Made by a program: the position numbers and the translations under genes | Shown here: piece by piece, positions 33,146-42,052 of the stretch | Numbering within the stretch: the first letter of the stretch is position 1 | Layout of the letters: each line of letters starts with the position of its first letter | Notes under the pieces: generated by a model | Seen by the model: the letters and a program-made list of their open reading frames with translations, nothing else | The model's database searches: none | What the model was told of the DNA's origin: nothing | Assembly: GCF_040081925.1 (NCBI RefSeq) | Contig: NZ_JBEBMF010000003.1 | Coordinates: 434,001-498,000, forward strand | DNA: 64,000 nt | Source: Mesorhizobium_K quangtriensis | GTDB lineage: Bacteria > Pseudomonadota > Alphaproteobacteria > Rhizobiales > Rhizobiaceae | Reading direction: 5' to 3'

Positions 33146-35650
33146 ATGGCAAAGGAGGGATCGCCCGAAAGTGTCGGCGAACGCGCCATGTTCGCTCCCG
33201 AAGTCGCGCCCTTTGAAAAGCCGGCGAATCTTCCGGAGGCAGGGCCTAGAACAGTCGTTTCCGCTGTGGCTGGCGTTGCCGTAACGCTCGGCGATGAAAA
33301 GGGTCCGCCGCGCACACCGGCTATGGGCCAGAGGCTGTCGGCGATCCAGCGAACCGTGTCGGCGCTGCCTTCGCGAAAAAGCATCGGTCGCGCGATATCG
33401 CGCGCCGTCTCCCTCGAACTCGACCGCGGCATAGCCTTCCTGTTCTCGCCGGTCTTTCTGGCGGCCGGTGCGCTGGCCTATTATTCGCTTGCGGACGAAC
33501 CGGCTGTTCTGCCGCTCGCTGCGGCAGCCGCCGGTCTTGGGCTTTTGGCGTTCGCGTCACGCAGTCGGCCGGCGCTGCATATGGCGTTCATGGCGGCTCT
33601 GCTGTGCCTCGTCGGTGTTCTGCTTGCAAAAGCGGAAACATGGCGCGCCGGCACCAAGATGCTTGGCGGCGAGATCACGACCCAGCTTACCGGCCGCGTG
33701 GCCGCGATCGAGCGCATGGCCAATGGCCGTGTCCGCTTGACGATCGATGTCGTCGGCACGGCGCGACCCGTCCTGCGCTACGCGCCGGAGCGCGTGCGCG
33801 TCTCGGCGAGGCGCATCCCCGACGACGTGACGGTTGGCGAGACTGTCGTCGGCCTCGTCCGCCTCATGCCGCCATCCGGCCCTGTGCGGCCGGGAAGTTA
33901 CGATTTCTCGCTGGAAAGCTATTTCGACGGCATAGGCGCCAGCGGATTTTTCCTGCGCGGGCCAGAGCGCGCATCTGCCGTCGGTCCAATGCCTGCGCTT
34001 GCAACGTTTGGTGCCTCAATCGAACGGCTGCGCCTCTCTATTGCCGAGCGAATCAGCGGCCATATCGGAGGCCCGGAGGGCGAGATCGCGGCCGCACTGG
34101 TGGTCGGCGTCCGCGCCGGCATACCGGAGGAGATAAACGAGGCTCTGCGGCGCAGCGGCATCTACCACGTCATCTCGATCTCGGGCCTGCACATGGCGCT
34201 TGTCGCCGGTACCATCATGGGCCTGATGCGCGCCGGGTTCGCCCTGTTTCCTTCCTTCTCCTCGCGCCATCCCGTGAAGAAATACGCCGCCACCGTCGCG
34301 CTTGTCGGGCTTTCCGGCTACCTGTTCATGTCCGGCGCGGAGGTCGCCGCTCAGCGAAGTTTCATCATGCTCGCGGTCATGCTCGTGGCGGTCCTCTTCG
34401 ACCGCGCAGCGCTTACTTTGCGCAATCTCGTGATCTCAGCGATCATAGTGATCGTGGTCTCGCCGCATGAGGTGATCGGCCCGAGCTTCCAGATGTCGTT
34501 TGCCGCGACAGCAGCACTCGTCGGCGCCTATGCCGCATGGGCGGACTGGCGCAGCAACCGTCCGTCGGCGCACGTAGCTGAGCGTACGCTGCTGCGCAGG
34601 GCGGCTCGCTTTTCGCTGGCCGCGATCGCGGGGCTTGCGGTCACCTCCATAGTTGCGGGCGGCGCAACGGCGATCTACGCGGCGTGGCACTTTCAGCAGA
34701 TGCCGTCGCTGGGGCTGTTCACCAATCTGACTGCGATGCCGGTGGTCTCGGTGATAGTCATGCCGTTCGCGGTGCTGGGCTCGCTCGCCATGCCCTTCGG
34801 CCTCGACGGCCCATTTTTCCAGATCATGGGTTTCGGACTGTCCGTCATGCTCGCGATAGCGCAGTGGTTCGCGGAACGATCGCCCCTCGATGTGGTCGGC
34901 ATGATCAGGCCGGAGGCGGTGGCCGTGCTGACGGTAGCCTTGCTTGCCGCCACCGTCACGTCGACCTGGCTGCGCGTCGCCGCCATTCCGGTCGCACTCG
35001 CCAGCCTGTTCCTGCTGTTCGACCGGCAACCCGACCTGTTGGTCTCGGAAGACGCCCGGCTCGTCGGCCTCGACCTCGGCGCCGGCCAGATCGCCATCAA
35101 CCGCCCACGCCCCAATCAGTTCACCATCGACAACTGGTCACGTGCCATGCAGGCACAGGAAATCGTTCGGCCTACGGAAGGCGAGGGAACTGTTGCAAGC
35201 GACGGGACCGTCACCGTCACCGCCGGCTTCTCATGCGCCGAGAGCGTCTGCCTTGCCCGGCATCCGTCCGGTGCTGTCGTGGCGCTTGTCCCCGATGCCG
35301 CGACAGCCGCCGATCACTGCAGCACCGCCACGTTCATCCTCATTGAGGATGCGTCGGCAAAGGATGTCTGCAACTGGAAGGAGCTGCTGGTTGTGACGTC
35401 CCGTGATCTTGCACGCTACGGAAGTGCCGCAGTTACCTTCTCAGGCTCGGGCAAGCCCACAATCCAGTATGCCATCGCAAAACCGTATCGGCCATGGCAC
35501 ACTCAGCGCGCCTTCTCGCGCGCCGCCCGTGGCCTGCCGCCATACCAGCCGGGCACAACACCCAAGACTGGTGATGATAACAAACCGGTCACCGACGATC
35601 GCACGCCGACAGCCACGCCCATTTCGCCTGAAGAAGCCGCGCCTCAATAG
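33146..35650 (+). CDS. ComEC/Rec2 family membrane protein
   Basis: ComEC proteins form the inner-membrane DNA channel of natural transformation. The 834-residue protein has a polar N-terminal extension (about 1-95), a DUF4131-like region with an OB-type segment (about 170-260), and the competence domain (about 300-620) with many helices and the H-V-I-S-I-S-G-L-H-M motif near 345. The C-terminal 200 residues do not show the usual metallo-beta-lactamase H-x-D-x-D-H motif. The 3' end overlaps lexA by 7 bases on the opposite strand. Whether it moves DNA is open. Confidence 0.9.
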   Translation: MAKEGSPESVGERAMFAPEVAPFEKPANLPEAGPRTVVSAVAGVAVTLGDEKGPPRTPAMGQRLSAIQRTVSALPSRKSIGRAISRAVSLELDRGIAFLFSPVFLAAGALAYYSLADEPAVLPLAAAAAGLGLLAFASRSRPALHMAFMAALLCLVGVLLAKAETWRAGTKMLGGEITTQLTGRVAAIERMANGRVRLTIDVVGTARPVLRYAPERVRVSARRIPDDVTVGETVVGLVRLMPPSGPVRPGSYDFSLESYFDGIGASGFFLRGPERASAVGPMPALATFGASIERLRLSIAERISGHIGGPEGEIAAALVVGVRAGIPEEINEALRRSGIYHVISISGLHMALVAGTIMGLMRAGFALFPSFSSRHPVKKYAATVALVGLSGYLFMSGAEVAAQRSFIMLAVMLVAVLFDRAALTLRNLVISAIIVIVVSPHEVIGPSFQMSFAATAALVGAYAAWADWRSNRPSAHVAERTLLRRAARFSLAAIAGLAVTSIVAGGATAIYAAWHFQQMPSLGLFTNLTAMPVVSVIVMPFAVLGSLAMPFGLDGPFFQIMGFGLSVMLAIAQWFAERSPLDVVGMIRPEAVAVLTVALLAATVTSTWLRVAAIPVALASLFLLFDRQPDLLVSEDARLVGLDLGAGQIAINRPRPNQFTIDNWSRAMQAQEIVRPTEGEGTVASDGTVTVTAGFSCAESVCLARHPSGAVVALVPDAATAADHCSTATFILIEDASAKDVCNWKELLVVTSRDLARYGSAAVTFSGSGKPTIQYAIAKPYRPWHTQRAFSRAARGLPPYQPGTTPKTGDDNKPVTDDRTPTATPISPEEAAPQ

Positions 35651-36369
35651 CGGCGGATAAGCCCGACCAGCTTGCCCTGCACCTTCACGCGGTCGGGGCC
35701 GAAAATCCGTGTTTCATAAGCGGGGTTGGCCGCTTCGAGAGCAATCGAAGCGCCCTTGCGGCGAAACCGCTTCAACGTGGCTTCCTCGTCATCGACCAGC
35801 GCCACCACGATCTCACCCGGATTGGCGCTCGAGGAATTCTTGATGATGACCGTGTCGCCGTCGAAGATACCGGCCTCAATCATCGAATCGCCTTTGACCT
35901 CCAGCGCATAGTGTTCGCCGCCCGACAGCATTTCCGGCGGCACGGCGATGGAGTGCGTCTTGTGCTGGATCGCGTCGATCGGAACGCCGGCCGCGATACG
36001 GCCCATCACAGGGATGGCAACGGACCCGGCATCGTCGTCATTGCTTGCAGACCGGTTTCGCGGCGCCGGCTCCGGCTGGCTGCGCCCGAGGCTGCCCTGG
36101 ATGACGCTGGGCGAAAACTTCTTCGCCGCATTGAGGCCCGGCGCGATGGAATCGGGAAGCCTGATGACCTCCAGCGCCCGCGCCCGGTTCGGCAGGCGGC
36201 GGATGAAGCCCCGCTCTTCCAGCGCCGTGATCAGCCGGTGGATGCCGGACTTGGAGGCAAGGTCGAGCGCTTCCTTCATTTCGTCGAAGGAGGGTGGAAT
36301 GCCTGACTCCTTCAGCCGCTCGTGAATGAAGAGCAGGAGCTCATGTTGCTTGCGGGTCAGCATCGACAT
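35644..36369 (-). CDS. lexA: LexA repressor, SOS regulator
   Basis: LexA represses DNA-damage genes and cuts itself when RecA is active. The 241-residue protein has a winged helix-turn-helix (about 1-68), a linker longer than in E. coli, and a peptidase domain. The cleavage site is A127-G128 and the catalytic dyad is S162 and K200. ATG 36369 or ATG 36363 (M-L-T-R-K-Q) may be used. The upstream region has an SOS box, so it is autoregulated. Confidence 0.97.
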   Translation of the reverse strand: MSMLTRKQHELLLFIHERLKESGIPPSFDEMKEALDLASKSGIHRLITALEERGFIRRLPNRARALEVIRLPDSIAPGLNAAKKFSPSVIQGSLGRSQPEPAPRNRSASNDDDAGSVAIPVMGRIAAGVPIDAIQHKTHSIAVPPEMLSGGEHYALEVKGDSMIEAGIFDGDTVIIKNSSSANPGEIVVALVDDEEATLKRFRRKGASIALEAANPAYETRIFGPDRVKVQGKLVGLIRRY

Positions 36370-36406
36370 TCCCCCGAGGAATCAAGGTCAAACAAAACCA
36401 GAACAA

Positions 36407-36435
36407 ACACTATCTGTTCCAGTTGTGTTCCGCAA
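36407..36435 (-). promoter_or_regulatory. Putative lexA promoter
   Basis: On the minus strand, TTGCGG (36430-36435) and TAGTGT (36407-36412) are 17 bases apart. The SOS box fills the spacer, so bound LexA would block RNA polymerase. Confidence 0.55.
36416..36430. promoter_or_regulatory. SOS box (LexA-binding site), GTTC-N7-GTTC
   Basis: GTTC at 36416-36419 and GTTC at 36427-36430 are separated by exactly 7 bases. This direct repeat is the established LexA-binding motif of alphaproteobacteria. It lies about 47 bases upstream of the lexA start. Confidence 0.88.
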
Positions 36436-36470
36436 CTGTTTAAATTTTAATGAATACGTTGACGTTTTGT

Positions 36471-37679
36471 TCAGCGTAACAGCAGAACGCGGCAAGGATC
36501 GCCCGCTTTCACTTCCGGAGCGAAAGGCTCGCGCACGATCAGCCCGCCGGCATCGGCCAGCAGTCGCAGCATCGACGAATCCTGTATCGCAAAGGGCGTC
36601 GCCACGATTCGTTCAGGCAGAAATTCCACGGTGGCCCGGACATAGTCCTGGCGCAGATCGTTCGCTGCCATCGTGCCGCCCAGCACAGCGTCGATGAAGG
36701 GCGCTTCGTAATGCCGCCCGCCGAGCCGAGCCAGCAACGGGCTCAAAAAAAGCTGAGAACAGACGAGGCTGGCGACAGGGTTTCCGGGTAGCCCGAGGCA
36801 GCGGGTGTGGCCAAGGCGCCCGAACATGAGAGGCTTGCCCGGCCGCATCGCGATCTTCCAGAAACCGAGCTCCATGCCGATCTGCTTCAGCGCGGTGTGC
36901 ACCAGATCATGGTCGCCTACGGACGCGCCGCCGAGCGTGATGATGACATCCGCGTCAGCCTCGAGAGCCTTGCGCACCAAGTCCGAAATTGCCTCGATCC
37001 TGTCCGGCGCTATGCCGAGGTCGAGGACGCGTGCGCCGGCCTGCTGGGCGATTGCCGCGACGCCGTAGGCGTTGGAGGCAATGATCTGGTCGGGACCGGT
37101 GGCGCTGCCGGGGGGCAGAAGTTCGTCGCCGGTCGCTATAAGCGCGACGAGCGGCTTCCTGACGACCGGCAGGGCAGGATGGTTTGCCGATGCGGCGAGC
37201 GACAGCGCGGCTGGGTCGAGTGTCCGCCCCGCTTCCAGCAGCGTTTCCCCATCAGTGAAATCAAGCCCGCGCTTGCGGATATGGCGTCCCGCTGCGACGG
37301 TTTCGAGAACCTCGATCGTGTCGCCGTCGAGCGGCCTGACATTCTCCTGTATCGCGATCGTATCGGCCCCGTGGGGAACGGGCGCACCGGTGAAAATCCG
37401 CACTGCCTGCCCGGGGCCGACCTCGCCCGGAAAAAGCTTGCCCGCCGCAGCCGTGCCGACAAGCTGCAGGCAGGCAGGGATGTCAGCGACGTCGCTGGCG
37501 CGGACGGCATATCCATCCATGGCCGAGGCGTCGAACGGCGGCTGTGTCCGCAGCGCTTGGATAGGTCCTGCCAGAACACGACCGGCCGCCTCGGCGAGAG
37601 GGACGATTTCGGCTTCTCCCGGACCAGCGCCTGCAAGGATACGCGCCAGCGCTTGGTCGACGGGCAGCAGCCCGCTCAT
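36471..37679 (-). CDS. moeA: Molybdopterin molybdotransferase MoeA
   Basis: MoeA inserts molybdate into adenylylated molybdopterin to finish molybdenum cofactor. The 402-residue protein is full length. P-F-D-A-S-A-M-D-G-Y-A is near residue 48, the molybdate-side G-G-x-S-V-G-D-H-D segment is near 252, and R-P-G-K-P-L-M-F-G and G-L-P-G-N-P-V-A are near 285-305. It overlaps moaC by 4 bases. The second cofactor gene beside trp genes is a common alphaproteobacterial arrangement. Confidence 0.97.
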   Translation of the reverse strand: MSGLLPVDQALARILAGAGPGEAEIVPLAEAAGRVLAGPIQALRTQPPFDASAMDGYAVRASDVADIPACLQLVGTAAAGKLFPGEVGPGQAVRIFTGAPVPHGADTIAIQENVRPLDGDTIEVLETVAAGRHIRKRGLDFTDGETLLEAGRTLDPAALSLAASANHPALPVVRKPLVALIATGDELLPPGSATGPDQIIASNAYGVAAIAQQAGARVLDLGIAPDRIEAISDLVRKALEADADVIITLGGASVGDHDLVHTALKQIGMELGFWKIAMRPGKPLMFGRLGHTRCLGLPGNPVASLVCSQLFLSPLLARLGGRHYEAPFIDAVLGGTMAANDLRQDYVRATVEFLPERIVATPFAIQDSSMLRLLADAGGLIVREPFAPEVKAGDPCRVLLLR

Positions 37680-38155
37680 GCGTAAGCCCTGTAGTCGCCC
37701 GACTTGCCGCCTGTCTTTTCGACCAGCCTGATGCCGGAGATGACCATGCCGCGATCGATAGCCTTGGCCATGTCGTAGATGGTCAGGCAGGCGACCGTCG
37801 CCGCGGTCAGCGCTTCCATCTCGACTCCCGTCTTGCCGGTGACGCGGGCCATCGTCGTCACGCGCAGCCCCGGCAGCGTCTCGTCAGGCTCGATGTCGAC
37901 CGTCACCTTGGTAAGCATCAGCGGGTGGCAGAGCGGGATCAGGTCCGATGTCTTCTTGGCCGCCATGATGCCGGCGATCCGCGCCGCTCCCAGCACGTCG
38001 CCCTTCTTTGCATTGCCTTCGAGGATCGTCTTCAGCGTTGCCGGCTGCATCGTCACCATGCCCTCGGCGATCGCCGTACGTACGGTTTCTTCCTTCGAGC
38101 CGACATCGACCATGTCGGCCTTGCCGTCCTCGCCGAGGTGGGTGAGGCGGCCCAT
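37676..38155 (-). CDS. moaC: Cyclic pyranopterin monophosphate synthase MoaC
   Basis: MoaC makes cyclic pyranopterin monophosphate from the MoaA product in molybdenum cofactor synthesis. The 159-residue protein has M-V-D-V-G near the N-terminus and I-P-L-C-H-P-L near 75. G-V-E-M-E-A-L-T-A and K-x-x-D-R-G-M follow and carry catalytic Lys and Asp. It begins 2 bases after trpC and overlaps moeA, so the four genes are one unit. Confidence 0.98.
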   Translation of the reverse strand: MGRLTHLGEDGKADMVDVGSKEETVRTAIAEGMVTMQPATLKTILEGNAKKGDVLGAARIAGIMAAKKTSDLIPLCHPLMLTKVTVDIEPDETLPGLRVTTMARVTGKTGVEMEALTAATVACLTIYDMAKAIDRGMVISGIRLVEKTGGKSGDYRAYA

Positions 38156-38157
38156 GT

Positions 38158-38976
38158 TCAGGCCTGTAGTACGGCCGGCGCGCCGTTCAGCAGCGCTTTC
38201 GTTGCTGCCGTAACATCGACCTGCCGCATCAGGCTTTCGCCGACCAGAAACGTGCCGATGCCGGCGCGTTCGAGTCGGACGCAGTCGTCATGCGTGAAGA
38301 TCCCGCTCTCGCCGACCAGAAGCCGGTCGGATGGAACCAGCTTCGCCAGTCGCTCGGAAGTCTCCAGCGACGTCTCGAAGGTGCGCAGGTTGCGGTTGTT
38401 GATGCCGATCAGCCGCGAAGAAAGCTTCAGCGCGCGCTCGGTCTCCTCTTCGTCGTGGACCTCGATCAGCGAGTCCATGCCGAGCTCGGTGGCAGTCTCT
38501 TCCAGCAGCCTGGCGTCCGTATCGTTGAGGCTCGCCATGATGATCAGGATCGCGTCCGCACCCCAGGCGCGCGCTTCGTAGACCTGATACGGCTCAAACA
38601 TGAAGTCCTTGCGCAGCGCCGGCAGTTTCGTCGCTGCGCGGGCCGCCGTTAGGAACTCCGGCGCACCCTGAAAAGAAGGCGTGTCGGTCAGCACCGACAG
38701 ACAGGCCGCGCCGCCGAGTTCATAAGCGCGGGCGAGCGTCGGCGGATCGAAATCGGCGCGGATCAGCCCCTTGGAGGGGCTCGCCTTCTTCACTTCCGCG
38801 ATCAGCGCGAAATCGCCCTTGTTGCGCTTCGCTTCGAGCGCTGCAAGAAAACCGCGCGGCTTATCTGCGTTCAACGCGCGCGCCTTGACTTCGGCGAGCG
38901 ACAGCCGCGCCTTGGCGGCCGCGATCTCGTCGCGCTTGTAGGCCTCGATCTTATTCAGGATATCGACCAAGTTCAC
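38158..38976 (-). CDS. trpC: Indole-3-glycerol phosphate synthase
   Basis: TrpC closes the indole ring in tryptophan synthesis. The 272-residue monofunctional TIM-barrel enzyme has I-A-E-V-K-K-A-S-P-S-K-G near residue 58, which holds a catalytic Lys, then L-R-K-D-F near 117, I-G-I-N-N-R-N-L near 190 and V-G-E-S-G-I near 220. It overlaps trpD by 4 bases and is followed by moaC after 2 bases. Confidence 0.98.
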   Translation of the reverse strand: MNLVDILNKIEAYKRDEIAAAKARLSLAEVKARALNADKPRGFLAALEAKRNKGDFALIAEVKKASPSKGLIRADFDPPTLARAYELGGAACLSVLTDTPSFQGAPEFLTAARAATKLPALRKDFMFEPYQVYEARAWGADAILIIMASLNDTDARLLEETATELGMDSLIEVHDEEETERALKLSSRLIGINNRNLRTFETSLETSERLAKLVPSDRLLVGESGIFTHDDCVRLERAGIGTFLVGESLMRQVDVTAATKALLNGAPAVLQA

Positions 38977-39983
38977 CCCTTGGATACGTCGACCAGCCGA
39001 TCGAGAACCTTTGCCGCCTTGCCTGAGTCTATCGCTTCGGCGGCGAGATTCACGCCGTTCCCGATGGAGCCAGCCTTGCCTGCCACGACAAGCCCTGCGC
39101 CGGCGTTCATCAGCACGGTGTCGCGATAGGCGCCGGGCGCGCCCTCAAGCAGCCCGCGCAGGGCGGCGGCGTTGAACGCCGCATCGCCGCCACGCAGTTC
39201 TTCCTTTCGGTAGCGCTTCAGTCCGACCGCCTCGGGCGTCAGCACGAATGTGGTGATCTGGCCGTCTGCGAGCTCCGCCACATGCGTCTCGCCCGTTGTG
39301 GTGATCTCGTCATAGCCGTCGCCATGCGCCACCCACGCGCGTTCGGCGCCCAGCGCCTTGAGCGTCTCGGCGACCGGCACGATCCATTCGGGTGCGAAGA
39401 CGCCGACCATCTGCCGCTTTACGCCGGCGGGATTGGAGAGCGGCCCAAGCAGGTTGAAGATGGTGCGCGTTCCAAGCTCGGCGCGTGTAGGGCCGACATG
39501 GCGCATTGCCGGATGATGCGCGGGCGCAAACATGAAGCCGACGCCGGCCTCGGCGATGCAGCGGCCGACGGCCTCAGGCGGCAGGTCGATGTTGACGCCG
39601 AGCGCGGTCAGCACGTCCGCCGCTCCCGTCTGCGACGATAGCCCGCGATTTCCGTGCTTGGCCACCGGCACGCCGGCGGCCGCGATGACGAAGGCCGAGG
39701 CCGTCGAGATGTTCACGCTGTGCGAACCATCGCCGCCGGTACCGACGATGTCGATCGCGTCGACAGGCGCCTCGACGCGCAGCATCTTGTCGCGCATCGT
39801 CGCCACCGCACCCGAAATCTCGTCGACTGTCTCGCCGCGCACCCGCAGCGCCATCAGGAAGCCGCCGATCTGGCCGGGTGTCGCTTCGCCCGACATGATG
39901 ATGCCGAACGCCTCGCGGGCTTCATCGAAGGAAAGCGGTTTGCCGCCGGCAACCTTCGCGATGTGTTCCTTAAGCGTCGCCAT
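38973..39983 (-). CDS. trpD: Anthranilate phosphoribosyltransferase
   Basis: TrpD adds PRPP to anthranilate in tryptophan synthesis. The 336-residue protein has the PRPP-binding G-T-G-G-D-G-S-H-S-V-N-I-S-T loop near residue 82, and the K-H-G-N-R region near 108. It starts 17 bases after the PpiD-like gene. The trpE and trpG genes are not in the window, so the pathway is split over the chromosome. Confidence 0.98.
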   Translation of the reverse strand: MATLKEHIAKVAGGKPLSFDEAREAFGIIMSGEATPGQIGGFLMALRVRGETVDEISGAVATMRDKMLRVEAPVDAIDIVGTGGDGSHSVNISTASAFVIAAAGVPVAKHGNRGLSSQTGAADVLTALGVNIDLPPEAVGRCIAEAGVGFMFAPAHHPAMRHVGPTRAELGTRTIFNLLGPLSNPAGVKRQMVGVFAPEWIVPVAETLKALGAERAWVAHGDGYDEITTTGETHVAELADGQITTFVLTPEAVGLKRYRKEELRGGDAAFNAAALRGLLEGAPGAYRDTVLMNAGAGLVVAGKAGSIGNGVNLAAEAIDSGKAAKVLDRLVDVSKG

Positions 39984-40000
39984 CCCCGCCCGCCTGATAC

Positions 40001-41890
40001 CTAGAACGCCAGAGCCTGTTCGATCGCCGACCGGTTGACCGTCACGCCGTATTCGGCCTGCAGCTTGGCGACAAGCTGGTCGAGCAGGTCGTCGGCCATT
40101 CCGGATGCGAACGAATTCTGCGTCTCGGCTGGGAGCGTGCTTGCGTCCACGCCTGCCGGCTCGAACACCTCGGTCACCTTGAACACGATCTGCGTCCCGT
40201 CGGACGGACCTGGCACAACGCCGCTGCCGCCTTCCGTGACGGCAAAGGCTGCGCGTACGCCCGGCGTCCCGAAGTCCGCGTCGTCGGTTTCGCGCTTCAA
40301 TCCGCGCTTGGTCTGCTTTTCGACGCCGAGTTCCGCCGCCAGCGTGTCGAACGACGTTCCGTCCTTCAACCGCTTCTCGATGTCGGCCGCCTTGGTGGCG
40401 AGTCGGCTGGCGGCTTCGGCGGCCTTCCAGTCGGCGACGACCTTGTCCTTCACCTCGTCGAGCGTCCGGTCGCGGGCGGGGATGACTTCCTCTATCTCGT
40501 AGAAGACATAGCCTGTGCTGCCGATGTTGATCGGTGGATTTTCCACGCCGCTTTCCGCCTCGAATGCGGCGGCAAGGACGTCTGCCGACTGCGGAATGTC
40601 ATTGACGATCGAGCCGTCGGGGCGCAGGCCTGCGCGGTCGACGGCATCGACGGTCTTGACGGTCAGGCCGAGCTTCGACGCTGCCTCGCGCATGGAATCT
40701 CCGCCTGCGCGGCTGTCCTCGTAGGTATCGTGCACGTCGAGCAGAACGCGGCTGGCTTCCGCCAGCGCCAGGTCCTTTCGGATTTCCAGAGTGGCTTCCG
40801 CAAGCGACTTCACAACCTCGGGGGTGATCTGCGTCACGCGAACCAGCACCGGCCCGAACGCGCCGTCTACTACCTGGCTCACCGCGTTCGCCTGCAACGC
40901 AAAAGCGGCTTCGGCCACTGCCGCGTCAGGCACCCGGTCCTTGGCAAAGGTGCCGAGCAGCGTGTCGGCGGCGGTCTTGCCCTGCGCCGTCACCACCGAA
41001 TCGAAGGTCGCCCCGGACATGATCGAATCGAGCGCCGCTTGCGCCGCGCTCTTGTCGGCAAACACGATCTGCTCGATGGTGCGCGTCTCGGGCGTGGTGA
41101 ATTGGGCCAGGTTCTTCTCGTAGTCTTGCTTGATCTGCTCGTCGGTAACCGCGGCCTCGTCGATGATCGATTCCGGCACCAGGTCGATATAGGCGATCTT
41201 GCGATATTCGGGCGCGGCGTAGCGCTGTTTGTTCTGCTCGAAATATTCGGCAAGCGCTGCGTCGGAAGGGGCATCGATCGGCTCGACGAGGGACTTGCTC
41301 AGCACGACATATTCGGCCGTGCGGTCCTCGCCGCGATAGAGCGCCACTGCCTTCAGGAAGGTGTCGGGTGCTTTCATGCCGTCCGAGACAGCCTCGACGA
41401 TCTGCTGGCGGATTGCGACCTGGCCGCGATTCTGCAGGTAGTCTTCCGGCCGCATGCCGATCTGGCGCAACACATATTCGAATTGCTGGCGGCTGAACCT
41501 TCCGTCGGCACCCTGGAACGCGGGGTCGGACATCGTAAGCTGCGCGAGCCTGTCCTGCGACAGGCCCAGGCCGAGCTGCGAGGCCTGCTCGTCCAGCACT
41601 GCGCCGGCGACGAGCTGACCGAGGACCGCATCCTCGATCCCCAATGCCCGAGCCTGATCGCGTGTCAGCCGCGTCCCGAATTGTTGTGACATCACGGCCA
41701 GTTGCCGGTCATAGGTGAGACGGTACTCGATCGGCGAAACTGTCGTTCCGCCAGCCGTGACAACGGAGTTGCCGCCGAATCCCGTCGCGATTTGTCCGGA
41801 AATTCCCCAGACCGCGAAACTCAGCACGAGAAGGACCAGGAGCAGTTTGGCTACCCACGTTCCCGCGGCATTTCTAAGTGCTGTAAGCAT
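40001..41890 (-). CDS. PpiD/SurA-like membrane-anchored peptidyl-prolyl isomerase
   Basis: This is a 629-residue envelope chaperone with one transmembrane segment near residues 13-35 and a large periplasmic part. It has a SurA-N-like helical region (about 40-200), a parvulin-type domain (about 260-370) and a second parvulin-like region (about 460-600). PpiD helps newly exported proteins fold at the Sec translocon. The parvulin segments are divergent, so isomerase activity is uncertain. It leads the minus-strand unit with trpD. Confidence 0.92.
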   Translation of the reverse strand: MLTALRNAAGTWVAKLLLVLLVLSFAVWGISGQIATGFGGNSVVTAGGTTVSPIEYRLTYDRQLAVMSQQFGTRLTRDQARALGIEDAVLGQLVAGAVLDEQASQLGLGLSQDRLAQLTMSDPAFQGADGRFSRQQFEYVLRQIGMRPEDYLQNRGQVAIRQQIVEAVSDGMKAPDTFLKAVALYRGEDRTAEYVVLSKSLVEPIDAPSDAALAEYFEQNKQRYAAPEYRKIAYIDLVPESIIDEAAVTDEQIKQDYEKNLAQFTTPETRTIEQIVFADKSAAQAALDSIMSGATFDSVVTAQGKTAADTLLGTFAKDRVPDAAVAEAAFALQANAVSQVVDGAFGPVLVRVTQITPEVVKSLAEATLEIRKDLALAEASRVLLDVHDTYEDSRAGGDSMREAASKLGLTVKTVDAVDRAGLRPDGSIVNDIPQSADVLAAAFEAESGVENPPINIGSTGYVFYEIEEVIPARDRTLDEVKDKVVADWKAAEAASRLATKAADIEKRLKDGTSFDTLAAELGVEKQTKRGLKRETDDADFGTPGVRAAFAVTEGGSGVVPGPSDGTQIVFKVTEVFEPAGVDASTLPAETQNSFASGMADDLLDQLVAKLQAEYGVTVNRSAIEQALAF

Positions 41891-42007
41891 TTAAAACCCT
41901 AGTCTTGAGCGTCCGTTTGAACGCCTCGGCAACCGTCACGAAGCGCAATAGCGTCCTTCACGCACAGTGTCGATTGCTTTGTGGCCTGATTTTGGTAGGG
42001 AAAACCT

Positions 42008-42038
42008 CCGGCAGCCCCGAGGCCGGCCGGCTTTTTTT
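42008..42038 (+). terminator. Intrinsic terminator or attenuator before tpiA
   Basis: CCGGC (42008-42012) pairs with GCCGG (42026-42030), and inside them GCC (42014-42016) pairs with GGC (42021-42023) around CCGA. The stem is followed by C and seven Ts (42032-42038). The tpiA ATG is only 14 bases further, so this acts inside the tpiA leader or ends a short RNA. Confidence 0.7.
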
Positions 42039-42052
42039 GAGGAGCATCACCG

